From an uncultured Rikenellaceae bacterium (GTDB taxonomy: Bacteria; Bacteroidota; Bacteroidia; Bacteroidales; Rikenellaceae), in contig CAMTOL010000035.1 of assembly GCA_947074135.1 (NCBI GenBank), positions 1-13,563 on the forward strand: 13,563 bases of DNA, given 5' to 3'. This document shows positions 1-7,506 of the stretch, in pieces. How positions within the stretch are numbered: position 1 is the stretch's first letter; each line of letters starts with the position of its first letter. The notes beneath the pieces were generated by a model. That model searched no databases and was not told where the DNA came from. It worked only from the letters and a program-made list of their open reading frames with translations. A program made the position numbers and the translations under genes.

Positions 1-35
1 GATGGTTTTTGTTAGTTCGCAGAGTGCTTGCCATC

Positions 36-87
36 GTTCTTTTGTGAACAAAAGAACCAAAAAACTTTGAAAAAACTTCGTTTTTTC
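36..87. repeat. Two adjacent perfect inverted repeats in the 5' intergenic region
   Basis: Positions 36-44 (GTTCTTTTG) pair perfectly with 49-57 around the 4-base loop TGAA. Positions 69-76 (GAAAAAAC) pair perfectly with 80-87 around the loop TTC. The second stem is A/T-only apart from its ends. It could act as a weak bidirectional terminator or be part of a dispersed intergenic repeat. The remainder of 1-126 shows no gene I can support: the short frames open at the left edge close by position 70. A weaker dyad, CCAA(103-106)/TTGG(114-117), lies just before the permease start. Whether this is a genome-wide repeat is inference; only the dyads are seen. Confidence 0.5.
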
Positions 88-126
88 CATTCATTCGCGA
101 TACCAACTTTAAATTGGCATCTCTAA

Positions 127-1347
127 TTGACCCTATTGAAAACTAACTCTCTTTCTCGCAAATTTCTCTTCTCTAAGAAGTCCTACTCTATTGTCAATCT
201 AGTGGCAATAGTAAGTGTCGTTGCAGTTGCTGTGCCGACTGCCGCTATGATTATAGTGCTATCACTTCATAACGGGCTTCAGAACCTTGTCGAAAACGTC
301 TTCGGTGACTTTGACTCCGAACTCAAAATAACGCCTCAAAAAGGGCAATATTTTGCCATTTCAGATTATCAACTCTCCCAAATCGAAGAGTTTGCCTCAA
401 CTAGTCTAACTCTCGAAACAAACGCCATACTGCAATGGGAAGGATACAGCTCAGTCGCAGTGCTTCGTGGTGTTGACGATAACTATACAGAGGTAAACGA
501 ACTCCCCTCGACAATTAAACGTGGTGTGTGGCTAACTCGACTTGGCGAGATACCTCGTGGAGTGCTCGGCGCTGGAGTTAGCTACAACCTCGCCTACTCA
601 ATAGGTATGGGACGTCCAGTAAACGTTAGCGTTATGTTACCAACTCCCGAACTACTCAAATCGTTCGGAGTGCCACTTATTAAAGAGAGTACGCTCGAAA
701 TTGCTGGGATTTTTACCGTCGATGCTACTGTTGATTCTCGCTATGTTTTCACCGACATTGAGTTTGTGCGCGAGTTAACCGGACTCAGCGACGCTATCTC
801 GTCGATTGAACTTAGACCAAATATCTCAAATGTCGAAGCGACTCGAAGAATTCAACAAATTTTGAGCAGTGACATAAAAATTGAAAATAAAAAAGAGCAA
901 CGAGCAATGATGTACTCAACCATTGAGGCAGAGAAAGTTATGATATACTTCGCTCTGCTGTTAGTTGCACTCATTGCGGCTATGAGTTTGGCAGGGTGTT
1001 CGTTAATGATGACAACCGAAAAGGCGCACTCAGCATCGGTACTTCGCTCACTTGGTATGACCGAACGCAAGGTTAGAGCGTTGTTTGTACGATTATCGAT
1101 GTTAGTGGTCGTCTATGGAGTTGCTGCGGGAGTAGCAGTTGGAGTAGGAATCGTTGCGGTACAGTACTACTTCGAACCACTGAAAATGGCTGGAGAACAA
1201 CTAATAGTCGATAGCTACCCAGTGCTACTTAGTTGGGTAGATTTGACAACTACTGTGCTTTCGGTATTAGGTGTTGGATTTTTAATAGTATGGTTCACTA
1301 CTCGAAGTGTGAATTTTGATATAAATGTGGCAAAATATGAGCAATAA
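127..1347 (+). CDS. LolC/LolE-like ABC transporter permease (FtsX/MacB family)
   Basis: This is a 406-residue inner-membrane permease of the lipoprotein-releasing LolC/LolE type. Such proteins work with an ATPase (LolD) to extract lipoproteins from the inner membrane; no ATPase lies in the window. The N-terminus carries the basic LFSKKS stretch typical of LolC/E, followed by a membrane segment (about 21-46). A large periplasmic MacB-like domain spans about 47-265 and includes the characteristic FDSELKITPQKG stretch (62-73). Three more membrane segments form the FtsX domain (about 270-295, 320-345, 373-393). The length fits the family (about 400). The start is unusual: an in-frame TAA at 124-126 sits directly upstream and the first in-frame ATG (247-249) falls inside the first membrane segment. 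Initiation must therefore be TTG at 127 or, equally plausible, TTG at 136 (protein MKTNSLSRKF...). The 3' end overlaps folP, so the two are probably cotranscribed. Family assignment is firm; the exact substrate is inferred. Confidence 0.85.
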   Translation: MTLLKTNSLSRKFLFSKKSYSIVNLVAIVSVVAVAVPTAAMIIVLSLHNGLQNLVENVFGDFDSELKITPQKGQYFAISDYQLSQIEEFASTSLTLETNAILQWEGYSSVAVLRGVDDNYTEVNELPSTIKRGVWLTRLGEIPRGVLGAGVSYNLAYSIGMGRPVNVSVMLPTPELLKSFGVPLIKESTLEIAGIFTVDATVDSRYVFTDIEFVRELTGLSDAISSIELRPNISNVEATRRIQQILSSDIKIENKKEQRAMMYSTIEAEKVMIYFALLLVALIAAMSLAGCSLMMTTEKAHSASVLRSLGMTERKVRALFVRLSMLVVVYGVAAGVAVGVGIVAVQYYFEPLKMAGEQLIVDSYPVLLSWVDLTTTVLSVLGVGFLIVWFTTRSVNFDINVAKYEQ

Positions 1348-2110
1348 ACGTAACAAAGCAGAGGTTTGGACAATTATAAACGCCACACCTGACTCCTTTT
1401 TTGAGGGAAGTAGAGCAAATAGCGACAAGGAGATAATTGAGGCTGCCACTAAAGCGATTGAAGAGGGAGCCTCGAGGCTCGACATTGGCGGTTTAAGCAC
1501 TCGCCCAGGACACACTATAATTGACGAACAGGAGGAGCTTAAACGTTTAGAGAACGCTATTGGGATTATTAAGTCGGAGTTTCCGGACTTTCCGCTTTCA
1601 GTCGATACTTTTCGTGCATCGGTTGTCGAGAGGCTTTATGATAGTTTTGGAGAGTTCGTTGTAAACGATATTGAGGGAGGGATAAATGACCCCGAGATGC
1701 TCGACACAGTGGCTCGGTTGGGGCTGAAGTATGTGATGATGAGCAACGACGCGACAATTGAGAGTATGGAGCAGTTTTTTGAGTGTCAGATTGGCGTGGC
1801 GGTTGCAAAAGGGGTGAAGGATATTGTAATTGACCCCGGTTTTGGATTTGGCAAGACTGTGGAACAGAACTTCTCGGTGCTCTGTGGGCTTGAAACATTG
1901 AAACGGTTTGGATTGCCGATTTTTGTGGGAGTTTCGCGCAAAAGTATGATTTGGCGAACGCTCAATATTACACCCAACGACGCTTTGAATGGCACAACGA
2001 CACTCAATTTTGCTTGCCTAGAGCGAGGAGCTACGATTCTGCGTGTTCACGACACAAAAGAGGCTGTCGAGGCTATCAAACTCTACAACGCACTTTTGAC
2101 ACATAACTAG
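1337..2110 (+). CDS. folP: Dihydropteroate synthase, divergent and shortened
   Basis: Cytoplasmic folate-pathway enzyme joining 6-hydroxymethyl-7,8-dihydropterin pyrophosphate to p-aminobenzoate. Numbering from the ATG at 1337 (257 residues), the TIM-barrel motifs run in order: INATPDSF (14-21), DIGGLSTRPG (49-58), SVDT (88-91), VND (109-111), DPGFGFGKT (166-174), GVSRKSM (198-204) and RVHD (236-239). The known ligand-contact residues are kept (N15, T55, R56, D90, N110, D166, K202, R236, H238). Oddities: the usual NVTPDSF valine is alanine, the glutamate or tyrosine before STRPG is leucine, and the MHMxG motif is replaced by VMMSND. The stretch before DPGF is about 14 residues shorter than in E. 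coli. An ATG at 1325 would add four residues (MWQN); I prefer 1337, which overlaps the permease stop by 11 bp. DAxNGTT and DTFRA are typical of Bacteroidota enzymes. Family firm; full activity not certain. Confidence 0.88.
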   Translation: MSNKRNKAEVWTIINATPDSFFEGSRANSDKEIIEAATKAIEEGASRLDIGGLSTRPGHTIIDEQEELKRLENAIGIIKSEFPDFPLSVDTFRASVVERLYDSFGEFVVNDIEGGINDPEMLDTVARLGLKYVMMSNDATIESMEQFFECQIGVAVAKGVKDIVIDPGFGFGKTVEQNFSVLCGLETLKRFGLPIFVGVSRKSMIWRTLNITPNDALNGTTTLNFACLERGATILRVHDTKEAVEAIKLYNALLTHN

Positions 2111-2147
2111 TAAAAAATAACTGGTGGCTAGAACTCTAACCACCAGT
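2111..2147 (-). terminator. Intrinsic terminator of the MscS-family gene
   Basis: CTGGTGG (2121-2127) pairs with CCACCAG (2140-2146), extended by A2120-T2147 and by an inner TAGA/TCTA pairing. Read on the minus strand, the stem begins 10 nt after the channel's TAG stop and is followed by a T-rich run (TTATTTTTTA, the complement of 2111-2120). On the plus strand no T-tract follows, so it serves the minus-strand gene best, though the hairpin itself may also slow transcripts leaving folP. Confidence 0.75.
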
Positions 2148-2156
2148 CACCAATCG

Positions 2157-3680
2157 CTACTTCTTCTCTGTTTTCGACTCTAACTCAACTGGAAACGGCT
2201 TGGTTGCCTCGCCAGCGTAAATCGAAAGGTGAGGGAAAGGTATCTCGATGCCTCGCTCGTCGAAAGCAATCTTAAGCCTACGTTGATACTCTCGCTTAAT
2301 TGCCCACTGTTGCATAGGTCGTGTCTTAATCAACGCCTTAATAATTATTGCGCTATCGCCAAACTGGTCTAGACCCAACACCTCGACACTATTGAGCATA
2401 TTATCTTCATAGGCTGTCTCGCTTGACATAATATCACCAACCTCACGCATAACTCGCATCACATTGTCGATATCCTCCTTATAAGCAACACCAATCTCTA
2501 AAACAGTTGCACTCCACTCCTTAGTCATATTGGCAAGCGAATTAATCTTACCATTCTGAAAGACGTGAACAACACCCGATGGATCACGAAGCGTGATAGT
2601 ACGTAATTCTATCTTCTCGACCAATCCAGTAACATCATTAATAATTGCCATATCGCCAGTACGTATCTGGTCTTCGAGAAGCACAAAGAAACCAGAGATA
2701 TAGTCACGAACCAACTCCTGCGCACCAAAACCAATAGCAAAACCAACAATACCAGCACTCGCTAAAAGTGGACCAAGGTCGATATTAATCTTGGCAAGTA
2801 GCATCAAAATAAAGATACACCACAGAACAATACCTCCAACCTGATGAGATATCTTAGAAATAGTGTTTATCCGCTTTATAGCTTCGTTAGTATCGCGACT
2901 CTCATCTTTAGTAGCTCTGTCAATTGCCACCTTCTTAACTCGCTTTATTAACAAATGCTTGAACTTCAACAAACCAATAAAGAGCAAAATCAAAAAGATA
3001 ATAGATGGTAACTCCTTTAATGACCATATAATTATAGTGCGTAGAATCTCCTTCCAAAACCTAGGGCTAAACATCTCGGCATCATTGGCAAACCAATTGA
3101 CAATCATACTCTTCGGTTCATAATTCTGACGTATGCTATCGATGCTGATGTCGGCAATAAAATTGGGATCATAACCAGCTATACTTGATTTATGGACCGC
3201 AAAATAGGTTTCGATTGATGGTAAAAAAATCGAAACTTTATCATCGCTCTCAATAACAGATAGTGCGGGATATGCCTCACGAATCTGAGCCACAGTAGAG
3301 CCAAGACCAATATTGTTTATCGTACGAAACTTCTTACTACGAACAACAATACGCTCTATTTGCTTGTTATTCTGCGAAGCACTAGCTATAAACAACAACG
3401 AATTGTCGGTATCATATACATAATAACGCTCGAAATGCCCAGTAGTATCATTTTTAGCACTCTCATCGTTCTCCTTAAGAATTCTAACATTACTCTCACC
3501 GTAAATGTCATAAAGTTTACTAGCATCAGCTCCTTTATAAATGTGACCAACGTAACCATCTCCAATCAAATAAGCGTTCGAGATTGAGTCGTTATTGGTC
3601 ATTACGTGATACTTAGTCGCATAGTTCTGACAACTAAATAAGCTGAGAGCAACAACTATAATAAAGAGTAGTTTTTTCAT
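2157..3680 (-). CDS. MscS-family mechanosensitive channel with lipoprotein-like N-terminal domain
   Basis: A 507-residue small-conductance mechanosensitive channel protein, expected to release solutes on hypo-osmotic shock. The N-terminus (MKKLLFIIVVALSLFSC) has a signal peptide and lipobox ending at C17; the following QNYATK lacks the acidic residues of Bacteroidota surface-export signals. Residues about 18-200 form a predicted periplasmic domain I do not firmly recognise. It has two loosely similar pieces, around VGHIYKG..LYDIYGES (44-63) and IGLGSTVAQIREAYP (124-138). Membrane segments follow at about 218-245, 281-300 and 303-333. The last is the glycine/alanine-rich pore helix (SAGIVGFAIGFGAQ, 308-321), followed by the conserved beta domain (ISGFFVLLEDQIRTGD, 328-343) and the C-terminal alpha/beta domain to IPFPHLSIY. 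The predicted topology (N-terminus outside, C-terminus inside) matches canonical MscS. A promoter and a terminator flank it, so it is monocistronic. Channel assignment firm; role of the N-terminal domain unknown. Confidence 0.9.
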   Translation of the reverse strand: MKKLLFIIVVALSLFSCQNYATKYHVMTNNDSISNAYLIGDGYVGHIYKGADASKLYDIYGESNVRILKENDESAKNDTTGHFERYYVYDTDNSLLFIASASQNNKQIERIVVRSKKFRTINNIGLGSTVAQIREAYPALSVIESDDKVSIFLPSIETYFAVHKSSIAGYDPNFIADISIDSIRQNYEPKSMIVNWFANDAEMFSPRFWKEILRTIIIWSLKELPSIIFLILLFIGLLKFKHLLIKRVKKVAIDRATKDESRDTNEAIKRINTISKISHQVGGIVLWCIFILMLLAKINIDLGPLLASAGIVGFAIGFGAQELVRDYISGFFVLLEDQIRTGDMAIINDVTGLVEKIELRTITLRDPSGVVHVFQNGKINSLANMTKEWSATVLEIGVAYKEDIDNVMRVMREVGDIMSSETAYEDNMLNSVEVLGLDQFGDSAIIIKALIKTRPMQQWAIKREYQRRLKIAFDERGIEIPFPHLSIYAGEATKPFPVELESKTEKK

Positions 3681-3715
3681 ATTTTTTTGAGATATAAAAT
3701 TAAATAAATCAAAAG

Positions 3716-3746
3716 CAAAGTTATCAAAAAAGAGTCGAAAATCAAA
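3716..3746 (-). promoter_or_regulatory. Bacteroidota-type promoter of the MscS-family gene
   Basis: On the minus strand TAACTTTG (3716-3723) matches the -7 consensus TAnnTTTG exactly. TTTG (3743-3746) lies 19 nt upstream, the spacing expected for the -33 box. Transcription would start near 3709-3712, giving a leader of about 30 nt ending in AAAAAAAT before the ATG. The -33 box is inside the terminator stem of the upstream GH2 gene. Confidence 0.7.
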
Positions 3747-3778
3747 AGACAGACAAACTTTTGATTGATTCGACTCTT
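3724..3778 (-). terminator. Strong intrinsic terminator ending the PUL operon
   Basis: AAGAGTCGAA (3730-3739) pairs with TTCGACTCTT (3769-3778), and AATCAAAAG (3740-3748) pairs with CTTTTGATT (3758-3766). A 2-nt bulge (3767-3768) and a 9-nt loop complete the structure, giving 19 base pairs. On the minus strand the stem runs straight into a T-tract (complement of 3725-3731), the classic Rho-independent layout for transcripts coming from the GH2 gene. Confidence 0.88.
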
Positions 3779-3805
3779 AAGGAGCAACAAAACGCTCATA
3801 CTTTC

Positions 3806-3834
3806 AGTTCTTGATTCACAATGAATTATGAACT
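3806..3834 (-). repeat. Imperfect hairpin at the GH2 stop codon
   Basis: AGTTC (3806-3810) pairs with GAACT (3830-3834) and ATTC (3814-3817) pairs with GAAT (3823-3826). Between them are an A-T pair, a G-T wobble and one mismatch. The structure reaches into the TAG stop (3833-3835) and lies upstream of the main terminator, so it may protect the 3' end of the mRNA. No T-tract follows. The rest of 3779-3832 shows nothing else. Confidence 0.35.
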
Positions 3835-6295
3835 ATTTTGCTTCGAGAATTAACAAAGTAGGCTCTAGCCCAGTTGCTGAGATCTCAACCTCAATGTCGC
3901 CAATGCGACCAATAGTCTCAACCAACACTGTCAACTGACCGCTAAAGAGCCTCATCTGCGGCGTATGGAACATCTCCAACGATGTTGGGTCGCCATTTGC
4001 CATAGCTCTAAATTTACCAGCACCTTTGACCTTGACACTTATAGTTCTATCCTCGGTTGGACAAAAGTTACCCTCGCTATCGACCAACTGAACATTAATA
4101 TAACTCAAATCGCTCTCTTTAGCGTTTAGCAAACTGCGATCGGCGGTCAGTACAATCTTTTTAGCCTCCGATGCCGTTTTAATCGACTTACGCCCTGCCT
4201 CAACACCAGCACTATCGTAAGCCACAACTACTATCTCGCCTGGTTCATAAACCACCTCATTCCACATCAAACGGTAACGTTCGAGCAGCGAGTTATTGTT
4301 CTTAGAGCGTTTGCCTTGACTCCGACCATTGACAAATAGTTCGGCCTCGGGGTACGAGGTATAGACAAACACAGGCGTAATCTCACCCTCTCTACCACTC
4401 CAATTCCAGTGAGGTAGCATATGTAACGTATTGTCGTTCTTGTTCCACAAACTGCGATAATAGTAGTATCTATCCTTTGGAATGGATGCTAAATCGATAA
4501 TTCCAAAATAGGAGCTATGACTTGGCCAAGCATCGGTGTCATAAGGCGACGGCTCGCCAAGATAATCGAAGCCTGTCCACACAAACTGCCCCATTGTCCA
4601 GTCGTAGTCGTCGGCAAGAGCAAAATCTTCGTCTGGAATATTCGACCAAGAACAATACTCTAAATCATATGAAGAGCTTTGATTATCCTCATATACTGCA
4701 TCTGGTTTTTGAATGGCAGGAAACTTATAGACCCCACGAGAAGAGACCGTAGAGGCTGTTTCAGAGCCAAGTACCATTTTATGTGGCAGGTCGTTGTATG
4801 CCTCCTCATATCTAAAGGTGCGGTAGTTCAACCCCGGTAGGTCAAGTACGGCTGCAAAACCATTTTCGAGCACACAACTAACCTGATCCATACCACAAGT
4901 AACAGGGCGTGTAGGGTCTTCACGATGACATATATCCTGAAGGAATTTTGCCACCGACGCTCCCTCTTTAGAGCATTGTGTTGGCACCTCGTTACCGATA
5001 CTCCACATTACCACGCTAGCATTGTTGCGAAAGTGACGCAACATATTGACCATATCACGTTCAGCCCACTCGTCGAAGAAACGATGATAACCATTTTTAC
5101 ACTTGGCAACATCCCACTCATCGAACGGCTCTACCATTACCATAAAACCCATCTCGTCGCAAAGCTCCACAAATGCCGATGCTGGCATATTGTGCGATGT
5201 ACGAATAGCGTCACACCCCATATCTTTGAGCATTGTCAACTGACGGCGAATTGCAGCTCTATTAATCGCAGCTCCAAGAGGTCCTAAGTCGTGATGCAGA
5301 CACACACCCTGGAATTTACGATTCTTGCCATTAAGGTAAAATCCCTTCTCGGCAACAACCTCAATAGTACGAACACCAAAACGAGTTGTATAGCTGTCAA
5401 TCGCCTTCCCATCTTGAATAACCGTTGTCACTGCTTTATAGAGCGTTGGCGTTTCGGGACTCCAAAGTTCGGGGTTTAGGAGCTGTATATTCTGTTGGGC
5501 AATTAAACTATCGACAACCAAGAAGCTATCTGTTGAGTTACGAGCAACTCTTTTGCCCTTACTGTCGAAAATCTCGGTCAATAATGCAATATCTCTAGCC
5601 TCCGACTTCGATGAGTTCTTAACCGTAGTTTTGATGTTAACAGTAGCCTCGCTGCTATTAACTTGCGGAGTTGTAAGGTATGTCCCCCAAACAGGGATAT
5701 GAACGTTAGAGGTCACTATCATATCCACATCACGATAGATACCAGCTCCTGGATACCAACGCGAAGATTGAGGTAGGTTTTCTACTCTCACAGCTAGCGT
5801 GTTCACACCATTTGTGTTTAGTTTATCGGTCACATCGCAGTAAAAGGCATTGTAGCCCAAAGCCCAAAATGCAACCACCTCACCATTGACATATACCGTT
5901 GCCTCACTCATCACGCCATCGAAATAGAGTGTCACACGCTCATTGCTAAGGTCGATGTTTTTGGTATCAAACGTTCGGCGATACCAGCCTACACCCACAT
6001 AGGGCAGTCCACCAGTGCGACCAGTCTTTGCTGTTGCTTGGGTTTCAAAGTTTTGAGAAACAGCTACAAACTGTAAGTCGTTTGCACGGTCAAACGGACC
6101 ATAAATAGCCCAATCGTGAGGTACTGTAACCTTCTCCCAAGAAGTATGGTCGAAGTTCAAAGCAGAAGCTCCCTCTACATCGCCTTTAGTGAAGTACCAA
6201 TTGTCGTTCAGACTCGTCGTTCGACGCAGCTCTTCGTTTGAGCAACACCCAACCAAAATAAAAAACGAAAGAAAAGTTATTATTATATGTTTCAT
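3833..6295 (-). CDS. GH2 beta-galactosidase lipoprotein
   Basis: An 820-residue glycoside hydrolase family 2 enzyme, expected to remove terminal beta-linked galactose from galacto-oligosaccharides released by the adjacent GH53 galactanase. A lipoprotein signal ends at lipobox LVGC (C17, followed by a second Cys and SNEE). The order is: N-terminal sugar-binding jelly roll (about 27-195), Ig-like domain (about 200-307), TIM barrel (about 310-600), then Ig-like C-terminal domains (about 640-820). The barrel begins with NGKNRKFQGVCLHHDLG and carries RTSHNMP. The acid/base glutamate is E436 in WSIGNEVP and the nucleophile is E512 in LGSETAS; spacing and contexts are normal. It is the last gene of the operon, 36 nt after GH53, and is followed by the terminator at 3730-3778. 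Beta-galactosidase is preferred over other GH2 activities because of the GH53 neighbour; that part is inference. Cell location is unclear from the signal alone. Confidence 0.88.
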   Translation of the reverse strand: MKHIIITFLSFFILVGCCSNEELRRTTSLNDNWYFTKGDVEGASALNFDHTSWEKVTVPHDWAIYGPFDRANDLQFVAVSQNFETQATAKTGRTGGLPYVGVGWYRRTFDTKNIDLSNERVTLYFDGVMSEATVYVNGEVVAFWALGYNAFYCDVTDKLNTNGVNTLAVRVENLPQSSRWYPGAGIYRDVDMIVTSNVHIPVWGTYLTTPQVNSSEATVNIKTTVKNSSKSEARDIALLTEIFDSKGKRVARNSTDSFLVVDSLIAQQNIQLLNPELWSPETPTLYKAVTTVIQDGKAIDSYTTRFGVRTIEVVAEKGFYLNGKNRKFQGVCLHHDLGPLGAAINRAAIRRQLTMLKDMGCDAIRTSHNMPASAFVELCDEMGFMVMVEPFDEWDVAKCKNGYHRFFDEWAERDMVNMLRHFRNNASVVMWSIGNEVPTQCSKEGASVAKFLQDICHREDPTRPVTCGMDQVSCVLENGFAAVLDLPGLNYRTFRYEEAYNDLPHKMVLGSETASTVSSRGVYKFPAIQKPDAVYEDNQSSSYDLEYCSWSNIPDEDFALADDYDWTMGQFVWTGFDYLGEPSPYDTDAWPSHSSYFGIIDLASIPKDRYYYYRSLWNKNDNTLHMLPHWNWSGREGEITPVFVYTSYPEAELFVNGRSQGKRSKNNNSLLERYRLMWNEVVYEPGEIVVVAYDSAGVEAGRKSIKTASEAKKIVLTADRSLLNAKESDLSYINVQLVDSEGNFCPTEDRTISVKVKGAGKFRAMANGDPTSLEMFHTPQMRLFSGQLTVLVETIGRIGDIEVEISATGLEPTLLILEAK

Positions 6296-6331
6296 TACTC
6301 TGTTTTAGAGTTTTAAGATTTTTTTATGAAA

Positions 6332-7411
6332 TTAGTTTGCAAAAGCATCGAGAGCTTCAGTCGGGCGACCAGAGTTATCGAAAGCTCCTAGCGAATAGCC
6401 GTTCCAATTATTGTTGCACTGTGGCTCCCAATATAGCACCCCTAGGCACTTATTGTCAGCAATCGCCTTTGATCGTGTTATCAAATCACTAAGAAAAGCT
6501 TTCGAAGTTGCGGCCTCGTCCCAAGCGTAACCGCACTCAACAAAAAACACTGGAGTAGAATACCTAGAAATTAAATCCTTAGCATTGGCAATAGCATCAT
6601 TATTATAGGTTTGCCAGCTCTCATTCTGACTAGACCAATATGGATAGGCAGAAAGACCTATCACGTCCCATTTGCCACCTGCATTTTTCAACCCATCAAA
6701 CAACCAACGGCAATCGCCATTCTTGTTTGCGCTCCCGTGTTGAACAACAACCAGTGCATTAGGATAAACTGCTTTCACAGCATCATATCCTGCATTATTA
6801 AGTCCAGCATAGACCGAGAAAACCCCATTTGATACCTGTCCCATAGGCCACAACATACCAGTATTGGTTTCGTTGCCAACCTGCACCCACTCGACATCAA
6901 TTCCTGCACTTTTAAGAGTTGTCAACGTCGATTTTGTGTAGTTTGAAACTGCATCAAGCATTTGAGTATAGTTATAATCTTTCCACGCCTCTGGAATTGT
7001 TTGTTGTCCAGGATCAGCCCACGAGTCGCTATAATGAAAGTCTATCATAATACGCATACCTGCACTCTTAGCTCTCTGAGCCTTAACCAACAGGTCGGCA
7101 GTACCACACCAACCATTGGTAGGGTTTACCCAAGCACGAAGACGAATGGTGTTCATTCCCAGCGACTTCATAAGAGCATAACACTCCATTTGAGTCCCTG
7201 CTTTATTATAAAACTTATGTCCAGCAGCCTCCATCTCAGTTACCCAACTAATGTCTGCTCCTTTCGAAAACTCGGCAGGTGTAGGCACTGGAGTTGGCGG
7301 CTCGGGCTCTGGATCTTTTGTTCCGTTGCAGCTCGAAGCACTTAAACAAAGTAGTGCAGCAGCAATAGTGAGGAGCTTGAATTTGTGGGTAGCTAGTGAG
7401 AAAAAATTCAT
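6332..7411 (-). CDS. GH53 endo-beta-1,4-galactanase lipoprotein
   Basis: A 359-residue glycoside hydrolase family 53 enzyme, which cuts beta-1,4-galactan side chains of pectin (type I arabinogalactan) internally. The signal peptide ends in a lipobox-like SASSC (C28). A Pro/Glu-rich linker (DPEPEPPTPVPTP, 33-45) lifts the single TIM-barrel domain (about 48-357) from the membrane. GH53 hallmarks are visible: KGADISW (50-56), NTIRLRAWVNP (87-97), DFHYSDSWADPG (124-135), the acid/base E181 in VQVGNETNTGMLWP, and the nucleophile E292 in FFVECGYAW. Length and motifs are normal for a single-domain family member. The acidic residues after the lipid cysteine and the long linker fit surface display. 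It lies 95 nt after the glycan-binding gene, separated from it by a hairpin, and 36 nt before GH2. Family and activity are firm. Confidence 0.94.
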   Translation of the reverse strand: MNFFSLATHKFKLLTIAAALLCLSASSCNGTKDPEPEPPTPVPTPAEFSKGADISWVTEMEAAGHKFYNKAGTQMECYALMKSLGMNTIRLRAWVNPTNGWCGTADLLVKAQRAKSAGMRIMIDFHYSDSWADPGQQTIPEAWKDYNYTQMLDAVSNYTKSTLTTLKSAGIDVEWVQVGNETNTGMLWPMGQVSNGVFSVYAGLNNAGYDAVKAVYPNALVVVQHGSANKNGDCRWLFDGLKNAGGKWDVIGLSAYPYWSSQNESWQTYNNDAIANAKDLISRYSTPVFFVECGYAWDEAATSKAFLSDLITRSKAIADNKCLGVLYWEPQCNNNWNGYSLGAFDNSGRPTEALDAFAN

Positions 7412-7432
7412 AGTTATTTTTAAAGTTATTTA

Positions 7433-7481
7433 AGCTATTTAGGAGTTGAATTTACAAAATATTTCAACTCCTAGATTAGCT
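7433..7481 (-). promoter_or_regulatory. Intercistronic hairpin between the glycan-binding gene and GH53
   Basis: TAGGAGTTGAA (7440-7450) and TTCAACTCCTA (7463-7473) form a perfect 11-bp stem with a 12-nt loop. Outside it AGCTA (7433-7437) pairs with TAGCT (7477-7481) across a small internal loop. No T-tract follows on the minus strand, so this looks less like a full terminator than an mRNA processing, stability or partial-attenuation element that could set the ratio of binding proteins to enzymes. No TAnnTTTG box was seen in the 95-nt gap, so a separate GH53 promoter is not evident. Confidence 0.55.
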
Positions 7482-7506
7482 CTGTTAAAATTATAGCTCA
7501 ATAAGA

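Noticed and set aside
2..70. Open frame at the left edge (ending in RTKKL) as the tail of an upstream gene
   Set aside because: It is mostly made of the inverted-repeat element and shows no recognisable protein character.
1325..1336. ATG at 1325 as the folP start
   Set aside because: The four extra residues (MWQN) precede a second ATG that gives a shorter overlap with the permease, and they add no recognised family sequence. It remains possible.
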